Below, piece after piece: positions 22,235 to 33,621 of a DNA stretch of 64,000 bases. The stretch's first letter is position 1, and the number at the start of each line of letters is the position of its first letter. The stretch covers positions 84,004,547 through 84,068,546 of the forward strand of contig CAMGYJ010000005.1 in assembly GCA_946122785.1 (NCBI GenBank), given 5' to 3'. The notes beneath the pieces are model-generated. The model was given only the letters and a program-made list of their open reading frames with translations. It ran no database searches and was not told where the DNA came from. The translations under genes and the position numbers were made by a program. The DNA is from Linum tenue. Taxonomy: Eukaryota > Streptophyta > Magnoliopsida > Malpighiales > Linaceae.

Positions 22235-22600
22235 CCATTGAACCACACACAAGCCTCGCACATCCACTTGAGTGAATGGGTGGCTGAGTTGGTCGGCTTG
22301 AGATTATACTATTTTTGAGAAATTTAGAATTAATTATTTGGTATCTTTCAAGATACGGAAGGGATAATTAATAACTGAATATTTGTCTTACTAGATTAGT
22401 TTGTGGTTGATTAAGAGAATAATTATCTTCCTTAACTGTGTGACTTATTTCACACTAAAAAGGAAAAAAACTAAGTTTTTGCTCTTATAAATAGCATACC
22501 TCTCAAATCCTATAGAGGCACAATTTAGAGAGCATTAACATGAAGTGAGTGTTCTTCATAGAGCTCTAGTTTTTGCCAAAATCGATAGTCAAGAAAGTTC
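22235..22600. repeat. LTR-like repeat R, copy 2 (right part)
   Basis: Counterpart of 19307-19686, continuing left of the Mutator-like element into about 20930-20960 ('ttggagtacctaagtga' against copy 1 'gcgaggatctaagtgg'). Contains the TATA-like 'cttataaatagcata' near 22482-22496. See copy 1 for the alignment. Confidence 0.6.
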
Positions 22601-22689
22601 ATGTTTTATCCTAGATGCGATTGAACGATAGTCTGTGTGCGCAATATGAGGTAGTGCCGCAAATGTCTTATACACAGTGACTAGTCCAT

Positions 22690-22930
22690 AATGTTAAAGG
22701 TACAAGTTTAGTTTGTACCATAAATGAATTTCTTTGGAAAGGTATAGGTACAAAGTAAATTGGTACCATAACGTTAAAAAGCCAAGTTCAGTTTGTACCA
22801 TAAACAAATTTGTATGAAAGATATAGGTAAAAATTGAGTTTGTATAACATCAAAAATACAAGTTCAGTTGTACCATAATTTTTGTATTTTGTGTACTTGT
22901 TATGAGATATCTCTATTCAGGCCATTAAAT
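22690..22930. repeat. Dispersed repeat, copy 2 ('ataggtacaaa ... tttgtaccat')
   Basis: Several alternations of 'ggtacaag/aaa' with 'tttgtaccata', ending 'gtgtacttg'. Related to 17961-18170 and following LTR-like repeat R copy 2 at a short distance. Confidence 0.5.
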
Positions 22931-23887
22931 CGAGTTGAGGTATATGATGATATACTCTAACTTCAAATGGATAAACCCTAAGCCTAATTCTTTAAACCCA
23001 AACCCAAAGTTAATTTAATGTAAAATTATAATTGACCGTTGAAATTGATTGGAGATCATCAAAATACAAGTACATCTAACGGTCAGATCACGTTAAGTAT
23101 ACTATACATTAATTGGGTTCGCAAGTTGCAATTGTACGTTGATGGCACGGATGAAATTGAAATAAATTTGAGATAATTGTGTTTGCTAAAAATATAGACT
23201 CGTATATGAAATTACAAATGAATAAATACATTAATAAAAATAATCTAATAATTCTGACTGAATAACGTAAGAAATCAAGTAAGTTTGATTTGAAGAAAAA
23301 AAAGACTTAATTTGAGAGAAAAAAATGGATGAAAGAAATCAAGGAAACAATCACACCCAAATTGTCCGGAAGATGCGGTGGAAGAATAGGTCCGCACGAC
23401 GTACAGCGGTTTACGGAATCCCGCCAAAGACACCTGTCAATTCTCGGCGGGGAATCCAGCTCCCCCACGTGGCTTTCCCGCCAATCAGCGACGCAGAGCC
23501 GCCGAGCATTAAAATCTCCGGCGGCCACCACCGGCCCGAGCAGCAAAACAAACAGCATCCATCAAGGCTGAGATGGAGGCTGGGCCGGAAGAAGAAGAAG
23601 AAGAAGAAGAAAAAAAAGGGGTCAAGCTGAGGTGTCAGATTGGAGATGGCATAGCATGTGATTGACCGCCCCACCCCACATGAGTCGTGGGATGGCAGAG
23701 TTGAAAACTAAATAATAAAAATCGGGAAAAAAAAAACAAAAAAACAAAGAGGGAAGTCTGTTAGTGGCGGTGACTTACGATTTCTACCTTTACCCAAGGG
23801 GTAAAATTCAGCGGGGGGATGACTTGGCTTAGAAATAAATCCCACGTTAGGCGGGGGTAATGCGCACCGGCAAAATTTCTTTTCTGC
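22931..23887 (+). promoter_or_regulatory. Upstream region of the pectate lyase gene
   Basis: No gene. From about 23340 the sequence becomes GC-richer, with a perfect G-box CACGTG at 23466-23471 and an AAG-rich run at 23588-23612. The position upstream of the TATA box at 23888 makes this the likely promoter. Open frames here are short and show no family resemblance. Confidence 0.45.
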
Positions 23888-23894
23888 TATAAAA
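23888..23894 (+). promoter_or_regulatory. TATA box of the pectate lyase gene
   Basis: TATAAAA within 'gctataaaacggg', 205 bases upstream of the ATG. This would put the transcription start near 23920 and give a leader of about 180 bases. Confidence 0.65.
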
Positions 23895-23998
23895 CGGGTC
23901 TCTCTGCTTGAGCTTTTCTTTGACTCCTCTCATCTCCTCTCTCTTATTCTTTTCTTACCTAGATCCCCGTCGTACAAACTGAACTGAGGCAGAGAGAA

Positions 23999-24001
<3 letters not shown>

Positions 24002-24034
<33 letters not shown>
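24002..24034 (+). repeat. (GA)n microsatellite in the 5' leader
   Basis: An uninterrupted GA run of about 33 bases, 64 bases before the pectate lyase ATG and inside the inferred 5' untranslated region. Such runs vary in length and can bind GAGA/BPC-type factors. Confidence 0.9.
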
Positions 24035-24036
<2 letters not shown>

Positions 24037-24098
24037 CGTAAGGCAAGATTTGAAAGCCGGTCTTTTGGTGAAGGTTTTCTTGTAAGAAGTCGGAAGCA

Positions 24099-27000
24099 AT
24101 GGCGTATTCGCTTCCACGGATAGCCACACTGCTGGTTTTGGCTCTGTTTTTCGTCGCAGCAGCTGCGGATGAGGAACAGCAGCCGCTCAATTTGAGGTAC
24201 ATTTTCCTTTCCGCTCTGTTCAGATTCCGGCGACTAGATTCAGTACCACAAACTTCCGATGTTCTGCTTCAAACGCGGCAGTCTCTGTTTTCCTCTGTCA
24301 ATTAGTTCTAGGGGCGCTTGAGCTTAAAATCAATCAGTTGTCCCTTCTTTTTCCTGGTCCACTGTATGAAATCATGTGATTTGGTATGAAAAACAAAACT
24401 CTTCAAGGTGATTAAATCCGTTTGGCAATCATATATGTGTGTCCGCAGGAAGGAGGAATCGCTGGAGCTGCTGCAGAGCTGGAAGAAGAATTCCTCGATC
24501 GCTAGCAACAGGTCAGTTGCTATTTTTTTTGCTACCAGAATATGCTACGGTCTTGGGTGTTGAGAAATTCAAAAAACTCCGTAGTGTTGTTTTGTGCTGT
24601 TGGCGCTAATTGCAAACACAGTTTAGGTTTCAAGATTTAGGTTGCTGCTCGCCGAACAGTAAACAGTATAAGGGATCAAACAGTAGAAATTCCTCATCAG
24701 TTTGAACTAAACAGTTGGTCACAGATTGGCAGTTTGATTCTTGAATACATGGAATTCAACGGAACGAGAAAGATAGAATGAGCGAAGAAAAAGGAAAGAA
24801 AAAAACATGGAATCCGGATTCCCCTCCGCGTTAGTTGCGAACAAAATTGAGCTTTTCCCACTTGGCTTTTTTAACAAATTGAAAACTGCAGGGTGGAGAA
24901 GGAGGACCAGGACGAGGTGCGAAATGAGCATGCTGTGGACAACCCGGAGGAGATTGCTGAATCAGTGAACCAGTGAGTAATTTTTGTTTCCTTTTTTTTT
25001 TCATTTCTCTCTCTTTTTGGTTTGTGCCTTTTTCTCAATTGCGAACCAATCACATGCCAGATTTGACAGATAGGAGGAATTCTTTTATTAATTATGTGTT
25101 GGTCTGGTGAGGTGAGTTAATTTCCATGTGCTCAAGGCCGTGGTCCCTAGAGCTAAAAGAGAACACTCTAATGTGCTCACATGACCAATGGAAGAAACTA
25201 ACAAAATTGGCAAAAATTAAAAAAAAGAAAACAAAGAGAATAAACTAACAAGACAGAGCAGGGAAAAGAAAAGAAATTGTAGATGTCCTCACTCCTAATT
25301 AATCTTTCTTTTCACTCTATCTAACTCTTAATTAACCAACTAACCTCTGTCCCAACTCCCAACCAAATTCTTTTATCCAAATACGGGAGAGGAGGGTAGG
25401 AAAAACAAATGAAAGATAACGTACACAGAGTGTATGTTGTGCTTCATTTCATCAGGAATTTCCATTTCCACCCATACCTTATAATGTTAAGTAGATGAAC
25501 AAGTGCCAGAATTGGAGGTTAGCGCAATTATCCAACCACCGAGTCCCATGTTTTACACTCTTCTGTTGCATTCACTACATACACTTTGTCTGTCTTTCCA
25601 GTTGTGCCCTCCTTTTTTACAACTTAGGGGTCGTTTGGAAGTTGTTATTGTGAATGTTATATTTATAGAATACATGCATGGTTCACAATACAACGTTTGG
25701 AATTGTCAAAGTGCAAAACAATGCATATATTGTTTTGTGTGAGTCCCACCTACAATCACAAAAAAAAAAGGTATTATACAATCTCAACTAAAAATGAGAT
25801 TGTTGTGATTGTTACTTTTAGGTTTATATCTCCTTTTTATTTCCATTTATATCATTAGTAAAGGTGGGAAAGAGTTATATGTTGTATGCTAAAATAAAGG
25901 GTAAATGTGATATTTCCACCGAAAAGTTACTCTATATAAGTTAATCACTAACCTATAAAATCAACAACCAAACAATGTAATGTTAAATGCAACGGTTGTA
26001 TCAATACATGTATTATATATTGCAATGGTTCTTCACAATACAACGATTTAACATACGCAACTTCCAAACCACCTGTTAGTGAATTAACAATTAGAAGCCC
26101 AGCATCCTTATTTCTGCTACGTGCGTTCTCCAGACCTTAGCTTAACTGCTAGTGCACATGCCCATGTTGTGTGGGATCCGCATCTCACGGCTCTTTTACT
26201 TGTAGTATTTGATATATTATTTCATCTTTGTACTCGCCAGCCCGTCAAGAGCCCGCCCCCATCAGTTATTTGTCATTCTCTGCTCTATCCGAGCGAGCTC
26301 TTTTGGCATTTTTGGCAGATCTCGCACCAGCACCAGCATCTGCCAATTCTGATAGTCACATATCTATAGTTATTATAGACATTAAATGAGACCCATTTTT
26401 ATTGTTACACCGACAGAGCCAGGAACAGAGAAGAGACAGGAATTAGTTCTCCTCCACCATCCCCACCGTCGCATTTATGAAAGAAGCCATTATTATTGCA
26501 GCCTTTTTCCTTCCTTCTTTCCGTATGGACCGTATTCAAGTATCCGGTATCCATCTCCCACATGCCCTTCCATCTTTCCGCATGTGGCTCTGCCTGCACA
26601 AATTCTGCAACTGCCAACTAGACCAATATTTAGTCCCAACACTCTCTCTTTCGTTTCATAATTTAAGATTATCAATTAATTTGCTACAATGAACTTTATT
26701 TTCCAGGAGCATTATGAACAGTACGGCCAGAAGGAACCTGGGATACTTCTCTTGCTCCACGGGCAATCCAATCGACGACTGCTGGCGGTGCGACCCCAAC
26801 TGGCAGTCCCACCGCAAGCGCCTCGCCAACTGCGCCATCGGCTTCGGCCGCAACGCCATCGGCGGCCGGGACGGCCGCTACTACGTGGTGTCGGACCCGG
26901 GCGACGACGACCCCGTGAGCCCGAGGCCCGGGACACTCCGACACGCCGTGATTCAGGACAGGCCGCTCTGGATCGTGTTCAAGAGGGACATGGTGATCAC

Positions 27001-28008
27001 GCTGAAGCAGGAGCTCATCATGAACAGCTTCAAGACCATCGACGGCAGGGGAGCCAACGTCCACATCGCCAATGGAGCCTGCATCACAATCCAGTTCGTC
27101 ACCAACGTCATCATCCACGGCCTCCACATCCACGACTGCAGGCCCACCGGGAACGCCATGGTCCGCAGCTCCCCGATCCACTACGGGTGGCGGACCATGG
27201 CCGACGGAGACGGGATCTCCATTTTCGGGTCCAGCCACATTTGGGTCGACCACAATTCCCTCTCCAACTGCGCCGACGGCCTGGTGGATGCCATCATGGG
27301 CTCGACCGCCATTACCATCTCCAACAACTTCTTTACCCACCACAACGAGGTGATCCTGTTGGGACATAGCGACTCCTACACGAGGGACAAACAAATGCAA
27401 GTGACGATTGCCTACAACCATTTTGGGGAAGGACTTATCCAGAGGATGCCAAGGTAAAAAAAAAGCAAATGAGATAGATAGAACCAAGAGATTCATGCTA
27501 TTGGAAACAAACTTGATCGGGAAAATTGATTGATTTTTGGGTGGCAGGTGTCGGCACGGCTACTTCCACGTGGTGAACAACGACTACACACACTGGGAAA
27601 TGTACGCGATTGGAGGAAGTGCGGATCCTACAATTAACAGCCAGGGCAACCGATACCTTGCTCCTGCAAACCCTTTTGCTAAGGAGGTATTATACGTTTG
27701 TACTTAACTAAATTACTGCATTTTCCCCCCCTTCTTTTCTGTTGTTGTTGTTGTTGTTAATGATGAAGATGATGAAACTTTGGCAGGTGACAAAGAGAGT
27801 GGACTCAAACGGAGGGGTGTGGAAGAGTTGGAACTGGAGATCACAAGGGGATCTGCTTCTGAATGGAGCATACTTCACAGCATCAGGAGCAGGGGCAGGG
27901 GCCAGCTACGCCAGAGCTTCCAGCTTAGGGGCAAAGCCCTCGTCTTTGGTTGGCATGATGACCTCAACTGCTGGTGCTTTGGGCTGCCGCAGGGGCCGCT
28001 CATGCTGA
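24099..28008 (+). CDS. Secreted pectate lyase (PL1 family), six exons
   Basis: Exons 24099-24196, 24449-24511, 24892-24972, 26707-27453, 27548-27686 and 27787-28008; all introns are GT-AG and the phases join to 449 residues. It cleaves de-esterified pectin in the cell wall by beta-elimination and needs calcium. Residues 1-23 are a signal peptide (hydrophobic [13 protein letters not shown]). The mature protein opens with the plant hallmark [12 protein letters not shown] at 85-96 and [10 protein letters not shown] at 104-113. The beta-helix core (Pec_lyase_C) spans about 155-350: [37 protein letters not shown] at 259-275 with Asp271 and Asp275 of the calcium site, and the catalytic RxPxxR segment RMPRCR at 327-332. 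The length is normal for the family. The C-terminus ([10 protein letters not shown]) is somewhat divergent. Intron 3 (1.73 kb) holds a PIF/Harbinger MITE. The frame looks functional. Confidence 0.95.
25627..26075. mobile_element. PIF/Harbinger-type MITE in pectate lyase intron 3
   Basis: The left end GGGGTCGTTTGGAAGTTG and right end CAACTTCCAAACCACCTG are inverted repeats with 15 of 18 matches. Both sides carry the 3-bp duplication TTA (25624-25626 and 26076-26078). The 449-bp body includes a subterminal 'ggttcacaatacaacg' and 'cttcacaatacaacg' pair. No transposase. The 3-bp TTA/TAA duplication is typical of PIF/Harbinger. Confidence 0.85.
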
Positions 28009-29096
28009 GACACAAACAGATCATAAATTACACCAAACCAAAAGAAACAAAAAAAAAAAAAAAAACAGGAAACTAATATAAAAAAAAAAAACAGAGAGAA
28101 CTTCAGCTCAATTCCTCCTAGAGTGCGAGTTTGCCACCCCATATATTCTGTTCGAACCCCCCCTCTTTCTTCTTCTTCTTTCTTTCCTTGTCTTCTTAGT
28201 ATATCTCTATCAATTCACCACTGCCATTACTCTCACCAGCAATGGGAATGAGAATGGGAATCACAACAAGCTAAGTGTAAATTAGGGAAATTCTTGGTAC
28301 ATGCTTGTGTGCCGCATTCACCCTTGAACTCCTCATGCCGCCGCCGCCACCACCACCCTGTTCCGAATTTAAGATTTGGGTATGGAACGACCTCGGCCAA
28401 TCTCTTGCACTTTTGACGTGCTGCAGTGTTGTTCTTCACTCACTTGTTTTTATTTTTTTTGCCCCCTTTTTGTAATTCCTTTCTCTTTCTTTTTTACTTC
28501 TTTTTTTCACTTAAATCATTTCTCTTGTACTATAATTGCATGAACTCTCCAATTTCTGGAGTATTGCAAAAATATATTAAATCAAAATGCAATATTTCCT
28601 TCATGTAGTAATACTTGTATCACGGTAAACACTCATGATCTCATCCTTATGCTATGGTTCTTGTAAATCTCTAGTTTATAATAAGGTCGGGTATTATATT
28701 TTTTTTTCGATAATTAACATATTTTGTTAAACTTTTTCAGCCAACTTGACCAAGCGCCTAGAAAAACGCAGACAAATACACTGTCAACAAATGCAACCAC
28801 ATTTGGGTTTACCTTAAATCAAAACTCTAAGAACATGCAACTTTTAAGCTCTGTACAAAAATTTGTATTTCCCATAAGCTACAAGTAAAATTTCTTCTTG
28901 AAACGACCATAATAGCGCAGGCCAGTCCAACCCTTTACATTAAAAAATCCGGGTACATCTTTCCTTTCACAGCGAATAAACAGGCCAACACTAAATGAAA
29001 CTAAACCTCTTGTCAAAAGAGCATGCTTCCTTAATTCTGTTCTCCCACAAGCATGCATCAAAACACCAAAAATAGAGAAAGAAAGATTTTGGCTAA
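28009..29096. other. Pectate lyase 3' flank and intergenic DNA
   Basis: The 3' untranslated region is expected to begin at 28009. A-rich runs at about 28049-28091 and T-rich stretches follow. From about 28250 onward no gene or clear repeat is seen. Confidence 0.45.
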
Positions 29097-29104
29097 CACA
29101 CAAT

Positions 29105-30435
29105 TAGGGGTGGCAGTTCGGTTGCCGGTTAGCGGCTAACCGAAAGCCGACTATATAGGGTCTCGATCGGTGGTCGGAGTGGTTGGTAGGAGAGTCGGCT
29201 AGCCGAGCAACCGAAATCAGCTAGCCGAGTAACCGAGGTCAACCGACCCATATAAAACCCACGCCCAAAAGCCCACCCCAAACCCTATCCTCCTTCTCCT
29301 TCGTCGACCTCGACCCCTCCCTTCCCTCACCACCAGCAACCACAGACACCACCAAGGCACCAACCTTCTCCTTCGTCGACCTAGATCTCTTCTTCTCCCA
29401 TCAACCTTCTATTCTTCCACCCTGTTGATGCCTTAAACGGTGTCGTTTTTAACTGAGCAGCACCGCTTGATTCTACCCACTGCCAAGTCAATTCGACCAC
29501 ACGCTTGGTCAACTACGTTGGCGAAACTCGCGTGTTCAATGTGCACTGGTTTCAAGTAAACACAAATACAAAATCAGCAAAAAATCATCAAATATCCGCC
29601 GCCGATGTCGGCGCCGTTGATTTGATCGATTAAAACACACCCTCACCTCCACAGACACCACCACCACCAGCACCAGCCGCCGCCCTCCCCTGCCTCCTTT
29701 GCTCCCCCTCCTTCCACCGCCACCATAACTTCCTCCACGGCTCCGCCTCCAACCGTCGCGACCTGCATGCAACAGCCTCCACCACCCGCCGCGCCGCGCC
29801 GCCTGCCGCCTCCAACCGCCGCCGCGCGAACGCCGTCTCCCTCCGCCTCTGTCCACCGGCTTCGCGAGGTCGCTCCTCCCTCTCCCGTCGGCGGCAAGCC
29901 TTCCTTCTCGGCTGCTTTTTTTTTTATGGTTAATCACTCGACTGCTTCTTGAATCTTCGGGAGCAGGTTCTGTTGATTGAGCTAAGAGATTTAGTGTTGG
30001 TTGCGGGCAGAGAAGCCGCAGACGAACGACGCCCCTCCGGTTACCGGCGGTGCGTATGATTTTGAGAGGGCGACGAGCTCTCTGGCCGGGAAGTTGCTGT
30101 CTCGCCAAAGAAGGTTACGATTGTGGAAAAGAAAGGAGAAAGAAGGATGGAGGAGAGAGAAGGAGCAGATAATGAATGTGGTGGTGGTGGAGGGTTTGAA
30201 AGGAAAGATAAGGAATAAGTGGTTCCTGTATTTTTTGATTTTTTTTTTACTTTAGGGTGTGGTTTTCGGGCATGAGGTTAACCGAACCAAAACCGGCTAA
30301 CCGACCGGTCGGTGGTTGGCTAGCCGCTGTATCTTTCTCGGTCGGTGGGCGGTAGCCGGATGTGGTCGCTCGGTTTAACCGATAACCGATAAATCGGTTT
30401 TCGGTTAAACCGAAACCAACCGACTGCCACCCCTA
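29105..30435. mobile_element. hAT non-autonomous element with GC-rich cargo, 8-bp TSD
   Basis: The left end TAGGGGTGGCAGTTCGGTT and right end AACCGACTGCCACCCCTA are inverted repeats. Perfect 8-bp duplications CACACAAT lie at 29097-29104 and 30436-30443. The subterminal regions are dense in 'ggttaaccg' phrases. The centre (about 29270-30180) is GC-rich, with CCG/CCT runs, unlike the ends, and may be captured gene DNA. The long minus-strand open frame there is low-complexity Gly/Arg and not credible as a protein. No transposase was seen. Confidence 0.88.
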
Positions 30436-30443
30436 CACACAAT

Positions 30444-31763
30444 GCCCAAACAAGTGATCCCTGCTTTCTTCTACAACACAACATAGCACACAGGAAGAAT
30501 AGGAGATCCACTATTCATAACATTTCATGATCTAGTGGTTGTTTCTGTGAGCCCTTTCTTGCAGCGACTAGTCCACTTTCCAGTCTTCCCGACGACTGGT
30601 CCTCCCTCCAGTCCCATGCAGTTTGTTTTTCTAGTAACATCGTTCTCCTTATCTTTCCATCTACTCCATTGAGAGCACTGTCAATCTTAAGTGTGGGGGT
30701 GTTTATCTTTGACTGCATAGATGTGTTTGTGTGCTTGGAGTCTAGTCCACTGTCCAAATTTTAAGATTTGAGGGCTCCAAGTATGTGTTCCTTGCAATTG
30801 TCTACTCAGTATGCTTTGAATTGACAGTCTTTATAGTACTATGCAACCTAGGGAGGTAGTGTAGCACTATGGAGGATGCTGAAGTATAAGATCATTCCTA
30901 TCTTTCTCTTTGCAGTGTCGGTTGATTGCGAGAACTAGTGGCTTTAGGACATTTGATTCATGTGGTATCGATGAATCTCCTTGTGTTGTGGACTCATGTA
31001 TCAAAAGGGTGCTCAGTTCTGCTGAATCAGAAGCATCTGGTCCTTCATGTAAAAAATTTGAAGCATGGGGTAAGCCCAACGTGTGTGGCACCGTTCATTG
31101 CACAAAATCGGGTTTTGCAAGAGATTTTAGTGATCCTTAGTGGGGTAAGCCTACAAGGTGAAGCTAAGACGTCTCTAGTACAAGTAAAAATTCCACTCGT
31201 TGAACGAATCGCCTACTCGAGGATGTGTTTTTAAGGGCACGGATATAGCTTCCGACCCTACTTAATTTCATTGACCCTCTACACGAATTGAGGAAAATGA
31301 GTTAAAAGAAGTACTCTAGCGAGCGACAGATGTACAGAAATTACTCTTTCTCAACCAATAAGGGTCGACCGCGCAAAAAACCGCAGTTTGGAACCCCAAC
31401 AATGTGTGAATGCAAAGAAAAAAATAGAAAGGAACAAAATAAGAAAAGGGGTTCCACAAATGAAATGAAATGGAAAGGGAACCGATACGAGGTGTCCTTG
31501 GTTGCTGTGTTGGAGTAGTCTCTTCATCCATGAATTGTCTATCCTAGATCCATTATTTTGCATGAACCTGGCTTGAGTCTAGTACTCGCATTAAGAGAAA
31601 TAGGGGATGTCTTAGAAAACAGGTTGACCTCATAAGCTGCTAAATGACCTATGAAGTCCTCTACCAACGATCGGGGTTGCATATTTCTGTAAAGGTCTGG
31701 AGAGTTGCATGGTTTTAGTCAGGTTTGCTTGGGGACAAGCAAACGGTTAAGTGTGGGAGAATT
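30444..31763 (+). other. Athila-like internal 3' region with polypurine tract
   Basis: Contains phrases typical of the stretch between env/pol and the 3' LTR of plant Athila-type Ty3-gypsy elements: 'gcttggggacaagcaaacgg' at about 31728 and a purine tract 'aagtgtgggagaa' directly before the LTR. A similar 'taagtgtgggggtgttt' phrase lies near 30690. No gag, pol or env-like protein was recognised, so only the 3' noncoding end survives. Confidence 0.6.
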
Positions 31764-33621
31764 TGATAACACCGTATTTATACATGTTTTTCCCGACATT
31801 TCTCGACCGTTTGTCTTAGCCGTTGATTGCTTTTTGGCCCAATTTACGCTGGGTAGTGCTCGTCAGTGATGTTTCGGGTCCTAGCACGTAAATTGAGGTT
31901 GAGGAGCAAGTCTGGGTGCAACTGGAGAGCGGACGAGAACCGCAGGCCAAAGTAGCAAAATCCACTGTCTGGTGCCTCAATTCCATGACCGTGGATTCCA
32001 TGAATTGACCGTGCTTATTGTCCAGGGGAAATCCCCGGTGTGGTGCCTCCATTCCATGAGCGGAGAGTTCAGGTGGCCAATCGTGGATTTGGTTCGAGAG
32101 CCAATTATCGTTGCGCGCCGTTTTGAAAATTCACTATCTGAATTCCAATTCCATGACCGCTTAATTAAAACAACAAAAATTCATAAAAATATTATATTTA
32201 TATGCTAAATATAAAATATGTTAGAGAAAAATATTGATTATTTTTAGGCAACATATATATACATGTGTATATATATACTGCTAAGTACTTCGGGTTCGGG
32301 TTGGATAGTGAGAAAACCATGCCCACCCATCATCCACAATATTCGGGTTCGGGTTTTACCCTTGCCCACTAAAAGTACTTCGGGTTCGGGTTTTACCCTG
32401 CCCAATTAGGTCGGATTCAGGCGGATATCCACGGTTACAGATATTTTTGCCATCACTATCGGAAAATAGCTTGGATTCTCTTAAACTAACCAAACCCTCT
32501 TAGACAGATTATCCGGCAGGCGACTAGCCTTCAACGGGATAAACTGTTAAGGCGATTCACGCAGATCTCCACTACTTGGAACGAATTCCAGTACAAAGTA
32601 ATGAATTGACTGAGTCTCGCACAATCAATTCACTACTATCAATCAAGGAAGCTCTGTTGACCTAATCAGATTCTATCTATCATAGGTTAAATCAGAAATC
32701 AAGAGAATATGATCAGGATTCAATTGATTCAATAAATCATGCCTCAATCAATTAAAATCAATAAGTATAGCATCCAAAAGTTCATATAAGAAATATCCTA
32801 ACACAGGGAACTAGGGTTCCTCAAAACCTAAGTGAAGGGAAGTTACTCCATAGAGATGAGAGAGACTACAAAAATCTTATCTAGATCTTCAATCTCCATT
32901 TCCAAGCTTGATTCCCGAGCTCCAATGGTGAATAAATCCTCCAAAACAACTCCAAAAATGATCCCAACTTGCTCTGTCTCTCTCTATGGTTCGTCCATTG
33001 GGTGTTTGGGTTCAAAAGCCCAGTCTCCCTCTCCAAAAATCGCAGAAACAGACTTATACCCGAGCAGGACAGAAACATGATTGTATTTCTCAGGTCGTGC
33101 TTTCGTCCGCCCATGTTTTGACTAGATCATGTGTTTTCCTTTAGCTGGGGGACGACCAATTCCACAGTCGCATATGGTGAAACACGACCGTGTTCAGATC
33201 TGGACTTGCCCGTATTTTGCATCTCTTTAGCAGTCTTTACTAGCCATGCTACCACTAAAAAGCACGGTCGAGGTGCTGGAGGAACACGTTCGTGTTCTTA
33301 TGGAAACCCGCCCGTGTTTAGCTCTAGGATCGTCACCAGGCTCGACATAAAAAGCATTGGCGAGGTGCTGAGTGAAACACGATCGTGTTTTTAGGAAAGG
33401 TTGCCCGTGTTTCTCTCTCGACTCCATGTTTGAGAGGCTTTTGAGTGACCAAACGACATCCGATTGACCTTAAACTTGTGTGTATGCCTCCTTTTACTCG
33501 CTAGGACCTGAAAGATGAAAAAATAATACAACCTAGCGTAAAATAGGCAAAGGAGAACACTAATCAAAGCCAAATTGATCAAGAAATGAGGGTGTAAACA
33601 TTTGTAAATATCGTGTTATCA
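31764..33621 (+). repeat. LTR of an Athila-like Ty3-gypsy element
   Basis: Starts TGATAACACCG right after a polypurine tract and ends CGTGTTATCA, giving a 9-base inverted terminus (TGATAACAC/GTGTTATCA). The 1858-bp length fits Athila LTRs. Inside, about 33180-33420, phrases such as 'aaacacgaccgtgtt' and 'gcccgtgttt' recur, forming a diverged tandem repeat. Degenerate hAT-like sequence ('cgggttcgggttttaccc' ending 'ttgccatcacta') lies at about 32280-32460. No second LTR is present in the window. Confidence 0.75.

Noticed and set aside
26696..27496. Long minus-strand open frame (266 codons) opposite the pectate lyase
   Set aside because: It is the mirror of a GC-rich exon with strong third-position bias; its protein is low-complexity Val/Asp/Gly with no domain.
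29536..30108. Minus-strand frame of 190 codons in the hAT element
   Set aside because: Arg/Gly-rich translation of CCG/CCT runs; no domain and composition-driven.
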